64,000 nucleotides of DNA, taken from contig NZ_FRCM01000001.1 in assembly GCF_900142915.1 (NCBI RefSeq), positions 1,302,001-1,366,000 on the forward strand. Reading direction: 5' to 3'. The translations under genes and the position numbers were made by a program. The DNA is from Mucilaginibacter sp. OK098 (GTDB taxonomy: Bacteria; Bacteroidota; Bacteroidia; Sphingobacteriales; Sphingobacteriaceae). The notes under the pieces are model-generated. The model was not told the origin of the DNA. It made no database searches and saw nothing but the letters and a program-made list of their open reading frames with translations. Positions 57,994 to 64,000 of this stretch are shown piece after piece; position 1 is the first letter of the stretch; each line of letters begins with the position of its first letter.

Positions 57994-58405
57994 AAGCTAC
58001 AACCTTCGAAATTCATCTTTGATTTATCAATAACATTATGAATATAATTTTATTTTTTAAATATTATTAATATTTTCTTAATAAACAACTCATATGTTGC
58101 ACATTTTTTAATTATGTAAGAGATTGGGCCTGTAGGTTTACTAGCCCGGCAAATTGTCGGCCGGTATGTGTGCGAACAACCAAAAGCGAAAAAAGGCAGT
58201 GCAATTAAAGAAATTGGAATAAATGGCCGGTGTATAAAACAGATATGGATGTATTCCATGAAGGCTTTTCGGCCCTTGCTTTGCAGGCTATCTTCGATAG
58301 CAGCGTTTCGACATTTATTTGGAGAAAGATAACCAATAAGCCATTCCATCAGAATGACTTATTGATATATCATATTAGTGGGATTTAGGCGAAATTTTAT
58401 ATCAT
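57994..58405. other. Gene-free stretch between loci
   Basis: A 99-residue minus-strand frame at 58050-58349 has a mixed, Cys-scattered composition and no family match, so it is not called. No hairpin or repeat stands out. Confidence 0.4.
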
Positions 58406-59650
58406 TTAGTTCAGCACATTATAAAACATGGTGATCTCACTTAAATTAGTATAGCTGCCCTCTCCGTCTGAATTATGCTTTATCCTGATCCGGATATAAC
58501 GTGCAGGAACAGCGGTGTTATCCAGGTTAAATTTCAATGCGGCCTGCCCATCATCTGTTCTCTTAACTTCTTTTAGTAATTTCCATCCTTTCGCAATGGC
58601 CTCTGCGGTCCATCCCGGATCATTCGGCTGCAATGTAGTTGCAGCATTGGTAATATCGGTAATGCCCCAAACTTCAAAATCATCCGGGTTGTGGCAGCAA
58701 TTGCGCCCTGTTTCCTCTATCTGGGTTAAACTGTTATAGATCTTGCCCATGTCAAATGTTAGCGTTTGAGGAAGCTGGTGCGCGCCATCACTATGAAAGA
58801 TATTAGGAAATCCCTGGGGGCCAACGCTCCCATCCCAAAGCCGGTCTATGTCTGTATCGCCTTCATAGGGATTCATATCATTCGGGAGCTTTACCTTTGA
58901 AAACTTGGATTTGTCACAAGCTGCATATCCGAATATTTGCGGGAATACGGTGTAATTATTCACATTAAAGGTATCAATAGCCCCCTTAACCGGTACATAA
59001 GCCGACCTGTATTCCAGCGTTGATCCTCCTTTAAAATCGGTTAACGTAATACTGCTATCCCTGTATAACAATTTTTCAACCGCTTGCCCGCTCCTGTTTG
59101 TATACTTGATGGTGGTTGAAGTATTATGAGCAAAGCTGAACGTTTCACCCGCTGTGTCAATTTTGTAAAAGTTAAGGGTAACATTTCCATTGGCAGATAT
59201 GGTGTAAGGGGCTGCTACCTTATAAGCCCTGTTTACGAGACCCGACTGATAGCCTGGTCCGTAAACTTTTACATTATTAATATTGAGCGGGATTGACTTA
59301 TTACCTTGCGCATCATAAGAGTAAACGATAAAGGAATAAGAATATTCACTCAGATTGGGTACAATTACGTGTAAAGTATCTGCCGGGTTGTGGTCTGATG
59401 ATGTATAGGTCAGCGAATCGGCATGGTTATTCCAGAAAACAACATACTTAATTATACTAGGATCAGGACTTGGATTCCAGAGCAGCTCTACTCTCAAATT
59501 ACCCGGTTCGTAATGCGGGTTATTTACAACCCCGGGATATACAAGTTCTTTCCCGTTCAAAAAATTCTTAAACTCCGTATCTCGTTTTACACAACCGATA
59601 AAGCTACCTGCCAGTATCAGTACTATAGCTATTTTGAAAATTAATTTCAT
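58406..59650 (-). CDS. Surface lipoprotein, DUF4998 plus F5/8 type C-like domain
   Basis: A protein of 414 residues; lipobox GSFIGC. An N-terminal DUF4998-like fibronectin-type part (NLRVELLWNPSPDPSIIKYV), a middle beta domain, and a C-terminal discoidin-like domain (WDGSVGPQG, LTFDMGKIYNSLTQIEE, ARYIRIRIKHNSDGEGSYTN) of the DUF5000 kind. It is the last gene of the second SusC/SusD unit and probably binds glycan at the cell surface. It shares its C-terminal module with the next gene upstream. Confidence 0.75.
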   Translation of the reverse strand: MKLIFKIAIVLILAGSFIGCVKRDTEFKNFLNGKELVYPGVVNNPHYEPGNLRVELLWNPSPDPSIIKYVVFWNNHADSLTYTSSDHNPADTLHVIVPNLSEYSYSFIVYSYDAQGNKSIPLNINNVKVYGPGYQSGLVNRAYKVAAPYTISANGNVTLNFYKIDTAGETFSFAHNTSTTIKYTNRSGQAVEKLLYRDSSITLTDFKGGSTLEYRSAYVPVKGAIDTFNVNNYTVFPQIFGYAACDKSKFSKVKLPNDMNPYEGDTDIDRLWDGSVGPQGFPNIFHSDGAHQLPQTLTFDMGKIYNSLTQIEETGRNCCHNPDDFEVWGITDITNAATTLQPNDPGWTAEAIAKGWKLLKEVKRTDDGQAALKFNLDNTAVPARYIRIRIKHNSDGEGSYTNLSEITMFYNVLN

Positions 59651-59678
59651 AATTTTTTTATTTAAACATTAATAAATG

Positions 59679-60917
59679 TTACTGCGGGTTACCATAAATT
59701 GAAAATTCCATCACGTGCGCAAAATCTCCATTCGACCATGTGTCGTGAACTAACAGGCGGAAATATCTTATAACAGGCGCACCCGGGGGGATATCAAAAT
59801 TAACCCCTGCCGCTACAAATGCATTATCAGCAGCGTTGGTAAAGCCGGGTGTAAGACCCGATGGCGGATCAGGAAAATGATAATTACCTATATCTACCCA
59901 ATCGCCAACTACAGTTCCTACAGGAGCCGATTGTGGTAATAAGGCATCCTGCGGAGCCGGTTTATTTGAACCCCAAATAGAAAAATCCTTTGGGTTACCG
60001 TGTGCATAAGAATATTGATCCGGTCTTTCCCACATAATGAAACGGCTCAATTGCGCGGATACCCCCATACTGAACGTGCATTGAATTGGTTGCGGCCCAC
60101 TCGGCCCGGTATGCCATCCGTTTGAATAACCGTCGGTTTTATTATCCCATAAATAAGGCACCTCCCATCCGTAAGCAGTGGGGCTGTCTGTTGGTAATTT
60201 ATAAATTGAAAATTTGCTTTTATCAAGCAGTGTTTCAAATATGGGGGTTACGGTCATGAGTGTAGTATCGGAAACATTTCCATACTTATCAGTAACGTAG
60301 GCACCAATTAGTCTTGGTGTTGGAGAAAATCCCCTGATGGTATAATTTATACTGTCTTGGTTGGTATAATGTTGATCCGAAACTTCGAGTGCATGGGTTG
60401 AAACGTCCATCGCTACCAAAATCAATCCGACTGGCGACTTGCCCCGATTTATTGCCTTTAAATTTACACCGCCAAAATCAGCCGTCAGCTTAATAGTTGG
60501 TTTCACCAGCAGGTAATAAGGGGTATCAGGGTGAACAGTTACAGTAACCGGATCAGACTGTACATTGGCGCGGCTTACCGACCATAAGGTTACACTATAA
60601 TCTTTGCTTTTTGCAAAACCTTCAACCAAAACGGTATCGGTGTAATAGCTTGATTTGGTTTGACGCACTACCTTCCCGTTGATATTGTATTGCGCCAATA
60701 CATATAAAAGATTTGACGAATTAGGCAACGTATAAGTAATATACGCCGCACCATTCAGGTTTTTGACTTTTATATTGGTAATTACACCTGGTTTTGTTTT
60801 ATCCGTAGATACCGGTACGGTATACCCGTCATTCTTTTTACATGACCCTAATAAAACCAACAGCAATAACGGTAACACCGGTAATAGCTGCTTTATATAT
60901 TTTTTTATCTTTATCAT
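59679..60917 (-). CDS. Surface lipoprotein, DUF4959-DUF5126-DUF5000 type
   Basis: A protein of 412 residues from the ATG at 60917 (MIKIKKYIKQLLPVLPLL). Lipobox LLGSC. N-terminal DUF4959-like domain (GVITNIKVKNLNGAAYITYT), a middle domain (about 135-225), and a C-terminal DUF5000/discoidin-like domain (WDNKTDGYSNGWHTGPSG, then PVIRYFRLLVHDTWSNGDFA). Families of this kind are found in glycan-uptake loci next to SusD. Together with the lipoprotein encoded downstream it likely forms the surface glycan-binding part. Confidence 0.8.
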   Translation of the reverse strand: MIKIKKYIKQLLPVLPLLLLVLLGSCKKNDGYTVPVSTDKTKPGVITNIKVKNLNGAAYITYTLPNSSNLLYVLAQYNINGKVVRQTKSSYYTDTVLVEGFAKSKDYSVTLWSVSRANVQSDPVTVTVHPDTPYYLLVKPTIKLTADFGGVNLKAINRGKSPVGLILVAMDVSTHALEVSDQHYTNQDSINYTIRGFSPTPRLIGAYVTDKYGNVSDTTLMTVTPIFETLLDKSKFSIYKLPTDSPTAYGWEVPYLWDNKTDGYSNGWHTGPSGPQPIQCTFSMGVSAQLSRFIMWERPDQYSYAHGNPKDFSIWGSNKPAPQDALLPQSAPVGTVVGDWVDIGNYHFPDPPSGLTPGFTNAADNAFVAAGVNFDIPPGAPVIRYFRLLVHDTWSNGDFAHVMEFSIYGNPQ

Positions 60918-60961
60918 CACTTTCAATTATTTAAAATTTATGAATCGAGCTTAAGTTTCTG

Positions 60962-62866
60962 CTACCAGTAAGGGTTTTGCACCAGGTTATTATCAACAAT
61001 AAGGTCATTATCCTTAATTGGCCACAGGTAGTTCTTTATCCCGAATACGGGGATCAGAACTGAGCGCGGATGATAATAATTACCGGCTTCAGATTCATAA
61101 ATATTCCACCCCTGCAATGGGCTGCTTAATACGCTCTGCAGTTCTTTCCATCGGCGCAGATCCCAGCCACTTTGGGCTTCAAAACAAAGTTCTATTCGTC
61201 TTTCCTGGTGAATTATCGCTCTCAAACCATCCTTTGTAGAGAACTTTGAAGGATTTTTCGAATACGCGGTCCATGAGGCTTGTACCCCTTGTAAGCCGGC
61301 ACGTGCTCTTACCTTATCTATATAAGTAAATACATCAGAAGAAGGGCCGTTAACCTCGTTCAGGGCCTCGGCATATAACAAATACAGGCCGGCAAGGCGC
61401 ATTACAGGTAAGTGAAATTCAATTGATGCAAATCCATCGTCATAAACGGAAAGATAATTGGCCAGTTTTTTGGGCCAGTAGCCGGTTATATTTAAAGTGT
61501 TAAGGTCTTTGGGGCCCGCTAATGATGAATTACCGCGTGCTTCTACATGATACAGGTCATTAGTGTTTGTTTTCCCGTTTCCAAACCAAATACCGCCATC
61601 AAAGGCAATATTCGCATAAAACCTCGCTTCGCGCCCAAAATGCGCCTTTATAGTGGTATATCCATTCTGAATATAAAAGCGGCTTGCATAATCACCGGCC
61701 TGCAGGTTGTATCTCCCGGCATAGTCAAATGTATTATCTTCATTTAGCGGAACACCTTTATCAGTATAAAAGAGCTCAGCTGTAGAAATCGGAACCGCAA
61801 ATGTTGACGGATTTGAGAATATGTTTACAGCTGACTTTGGGGTCATCCTCGGGGTAGCATAACCCTGGTCTGGAAATGTTGGGTTTAGGGCCCAGATCAG
61901 CTCAGAATTTTGATCCCATTTTTCTGTTACCGCATTCTGTATTGTTAAAACCTTGTTTAAAGAATCAGGCACGCTTATGGCCGGTGCAGAAAAGGTGTAT
62001 AGTTTTAATCCGGCGGCAGTACATGCGTCAATGGCCGCTTTAGCAGCATCGGCCGCTTTTTGCCATTTTGAAGCATCGTAGGCGCTTGAAAAAAGAGGTG
62101 TCCCATTTTTATTTTTGATCCCCGTATAATCAGGATTCCCGTTAAATAAAGGGCTTGCTGCTGTGGCCAAAACTTCTGCTTTAACAGATAGCGCAATAAC
62201 CGAGGTTATCCGGCCTAGTTCCTGCGCCTTATTATCAATAACCGCCGGCAGGTTTGGCGCTGCTTCATCCAGCAATTGGGTGATGTAGCTGAAAACAGAA
62301 TCAACGGGTGACCTGGCTACCCTTACCTGCTCTGTTGAAGCTGTTATATCTAAATTTGTTTTGATGATAGGGATCGGTCCGTATAAACGCACCAGGTAAT
62401 AATGATAGTAAGCTTTCAGAAATTTCACTTCTGCTATCCAGCGTTGTTTCTCAGACGGGCTCAGGTCAACGGGTTTATCAATATTTTCAAGCATGGTGTT
62501 ACACCTGCGGATTGACCGGTAAATGGCCACCCCTCCGTTTTCACCATCCCAAAAATTGAGGCCTACATTAGCACTGGTTTGGGTTCCGCGGATAAGCGCA
62601 AATCCAGTTTCCATAAGCGGGTGGTTGGTAAGGTCATTAGGATAAATGATCTCGGATGAAGTAGTAAACCCAACGTTGGCCGTGGGGTCATAAAACTGCT
62701 GTAACGTAGCATAGCAGGTAAAAAGATAATTTTCTGCTTCATTGCGGTTTCTGAAGGCATAATCCAGCGTGCCGGTATTGTCAGGAACAACATTCAGGTA
62801 TTTTTTACATGACACTCCCGAAAATACCAGGATCATCAGTAGTAAGATTTTATAATATTTTTTCAT
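60962..62866 (-). CDS. SusD/RagB-type outer-membrane lipoprotein
   Basis: A protein of 634 residues; lipobox FSGVSC, with the mature start CKKYLNVVPDNTGTLDYAF. TPR-like helices and the C-terminal RagB/SusD part (YLLYAEALNEVNGPS, RAIIHQERRIELCFEAQSGWDLRRW) are typical. At 634 residues it is longer than the first SusD here and of the classical RagB type. It follows the SusC gene by 30 bp and precedes the two surface lipoproteins. Confidence 0.92.
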   Translation of the reverse strand: MKKYYKILLLMILVFSGVSCKKYLNVVPDNTGTLDYAFRNRNEAENYLFTCYATLQQFYDPTANVGFTTSSEIIYPNDLTNHPLMETGFALIRGTQTSANVGLNFWDGENGGVAIYRSIRRCNTMLENIDKPVDLSPSEKQRWIAEVKFLKAYYHYYLVRLYGPIPIIKTNLDITASTEQVRVARSPVDSVFSYITQLLDEAAPNLPAVIDNKAQELGRITSVIALSVKAEVLATAASPLFNGNPDYTGIKNKNGTPLFSSAYDASKWQKAADAAKAAIDACTAAGLKLYTFSAPAISVPDSLNKVLTIQNAVTEKWDQNSELIWALNPTFPDQGYATPRMTPKSAVNIFSNPSTFAVPISTAELFYTDKGVPLNEDNTFDYAGRYNLQAGDYASRFYIQNGYTTIKAHFGREARFYANIAFDGGIWFGNGKTNTNDLYHVEARGNSSLAGPKDLNTLNITGYWPKKLANYLSVYDDGFASIEFHLPVMRLAGLYLLYAEALNEVNGPSSDVFTYIDKVRARAGLQGVQASWTAYSKNPSKFSTKDGLRAIIHQERRIELCFEAQSGWDLRRWKELQSVLSSPLQGWNIYESEAGNYYHPRSVLIPVFGIKNYLWPIKDNDLIVDNNLVQNPYW

Positions 62867-62896
62867 AATTCTATTATTTATAAAAAATAAAGGATG

Positions 62897-64000
62897 CTAT
62901 AAAGTGGCGGTTATGCCTATATTGAATACTTTTTGTATAGGATAGGCAAATCCATTACCTCCAAGCTCCGGATCCCACAATTTAAAGGGGGCCCATGTAT
63001 ACAGGTTTAAGCCATTAAAATAGATGCGGCATTTATTAACGCTTATTTTTTTGGTAAAGGATGAAGGCAAAGTATAGCCAAACTCTACTGATTTAAGGCG
63101 CAGAAAACTCCCGTCGCGCATCCAATAGGTACTATTCTGGCGGTTGTTCTCTATCTGGTTGCCTGTTACACCTAACCTTGGGTATTGCGCATACAAGTTT
63201 TGGTTATCTTCAGACCAATGATCATCGGCGAATGCCTTTAACAATTGCGTATTACCATAGATATAAGGATCGGGGCTTTGAATAAAGGGGCTTACCCGGT
63301 TTGGATCAATAAAGAATGATACCCTTGCCTGTCCCTGGAAAAATGCAGACAGGTCAAAACCTTTATACCCTGAAGAAATACCGTAACCATAAACAATTTC
63401 AGGAATTGTAGGGTAGCCGATAAAGGTTTCATCTGCCCCATCAATCTTTCCATCTCCGTTCAAATCGCGGTATTTTATATCACCTCCTTTTGGGGCTACG
63501 CCATTGGTTGAAAAGATCTGCGACGGGGAATTCCTGGCTTCATTATCGTCAACAAACAGACGTTCTGCAATGTAGCCGTACTGACGGTCAATAGGTTGCC
63601 CCGACTCATATCGATATGCTTCATTGTATTGGGGCTGTTCATAGTTGCCGTAAGTGCTTGTAGCAAAGGTAAAGTTACCGCGACCCTGGATCCAGAAATT
63701 TTTACCCAACGCTTGCTTATAATCCATTTGGAGATCAATACCTTTCGTATTGGCTGTTCCCAAATTAGCAGTAACACTTGACTCAAGTCCCATTGTTGCG
63801 GGTATGGTACGTTGCTGCAAAATATTATACCTGTGATATTTGTAAACCTCGGCTACTACATTCAAGTTTTTTAATAATGTAAATTCCAGGCCAACATTAG
63901 CCTGGCGCGAGGTTTCCCAGGTAATACCCGGATTGGCATAGTTATTAACTGTTACGCCATTGCGTGTGTAACCATTATTGGTGCCAAATGTAGCGGGATT
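62897..64000 (-). CDS. SusC/RagA TonB-linked transporter, C-terminal part (cut by window end)
   Basis: The frame stays open to the right window edge (codons read NPATFGTNNGYTRNGVTVNN near the end), so at least 368 C-terminal residues are seen. Barrel strands such as ITWETSRQANVGLEF, NFWIQGRGNFTFA, KYRDLNGDGKID (the DLNGDGKID calcium-loop-like motif usual in SusC) and the ending FNIGITATL are typical. The start, signal peptide and plug lie outside the window. It heads the second locus. Confidence 0.93.
   Translation of the reverse strand, partial: NPATFGTNNGYTRNGVTVNNYANPGITWETSRQANVGLEFTLLKNLNVVAEVYKYHRYNILQQRTIPATMGLESSVTANLGTANTKGIDLQMDYKQALGKNFWIQGRGNFTFATSTYGNYEQPQYNEAYRYESGQPIDRQYGYIAERLFVDDNEARNSPSQIFSTNGVAPKGGDIKYRDLNGDGKIDGADETFIGYPTIPEIVYGYGISSGYKGFDLSAFFQGQARVSFFIDPNRVSPFIQSPDPYIYGNTQLLKAFADDHWSEDNQNLYAQYPRLGVTGNQIENNRQNSTYWMRDGSFLRLKSVEFGYTLPSSFTKKISVNKCRIYFNGLNLYTWAPFKLWDPELGGNGFAYPIQKVFNIGITATL

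Noticed and set aside
58050..58349. 99-residue frame on the minus strand
   Set aside because: No ribosome-binding site, mixed low-quality composition and no family likeness; probably chance.

Overview
The window looks like chromosomal DNA of a Bacteroidota bacterium, most likely a Sphingobacteriaceae member near Mucilaginibacter or Pedobacter (inference). The grounds are two SusC/SusD outer-membrane uptake loci, an ECF-sigma/FecR pair, two long FtsX/MacB-type permeases of the kind common in this phylum, GG-leader peptides of the Bacteroidota type, lipobox motifs with Cys-Lys or Cys-Thr after cleavage, and AT-rich intergenic DNA full of short palindromes. No phage, plasmid or conjugation genes were seen.

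Layout. 0-7.3 kb: a cut and apparently frameshifted TPR/membrane gene, a CAP-domain protein, a DbpA-like helicase with a DUF1456 gene, a REP-type palindrome array beside an IS200-like (RAYT-type) transposase, a DUF4337 membrane protein and a secreted GH2 beta-galactosidase-like enzyme. 7.5-12.2 kb: a beta-CASP ribonuclease and the serine pathway pair serC-serA, then rpe. 12.3-15.4 kb: two tandem Cys-rich GG-leader peptides converge on an FtsX-type permease. 15.6-21.1 kb: pnp and rpsO, a thioesterase, a PD40 propeller protein and an Lrp regulator. 21.2-24.7 kb: an ABC exporter (ATPase plus two paralogous membrane subunits) divergent from a third Cys-rich GG-leader peptide. 24.8-28 kb: an aldonolactone-oxidase-like flavoprotein, an orphan REP cluster and a quinone oxidoreductase. 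28.2-31.8 kb: a tight PASTA-rhodanese-mltG-thioesterase-BrkB cluster, followed by tRNA-Ser(UGA).

32-41.5 kb is an accessory-looking stretch. It holds a MocR regulator with secreted cupin, micro-membrane, NTF2-like and YceI proteins, then a LCM-type methyltransferase, a VOC protein, a Crp-type regulator, and a type-B carboxylesterase lying between ~115-bp direct repeats. 41.5-42.7 kb is gene-free and built of nested repeats plus a structured, terminator-ended segment. It precedes a rifamycin phosphotransferase (rph), an SDR, an AraC regulator and a DyP peroxidase. 48.5-58 kb: SusD, SusC (with STN domain), FecR and ECF sigma factor, with a large FtsX permease gene on the other strand between fecR and sigma. 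58.4-64 kb: a second SusC (cut by the window end), SusD and two DUF4959/DUF4998/DUF5000-type surface lipoproteins.

The most unusual signals are the three Cys-rich GG-leader peptides (two share a six-Cys spacing; one is divergent from an ABC exporter), the transposase/REP system with an orphan cluster 23 kb away, the rph gene with its repeat-rich upstream block, and several families of palindromic non-coding elements that recur in both orientations.
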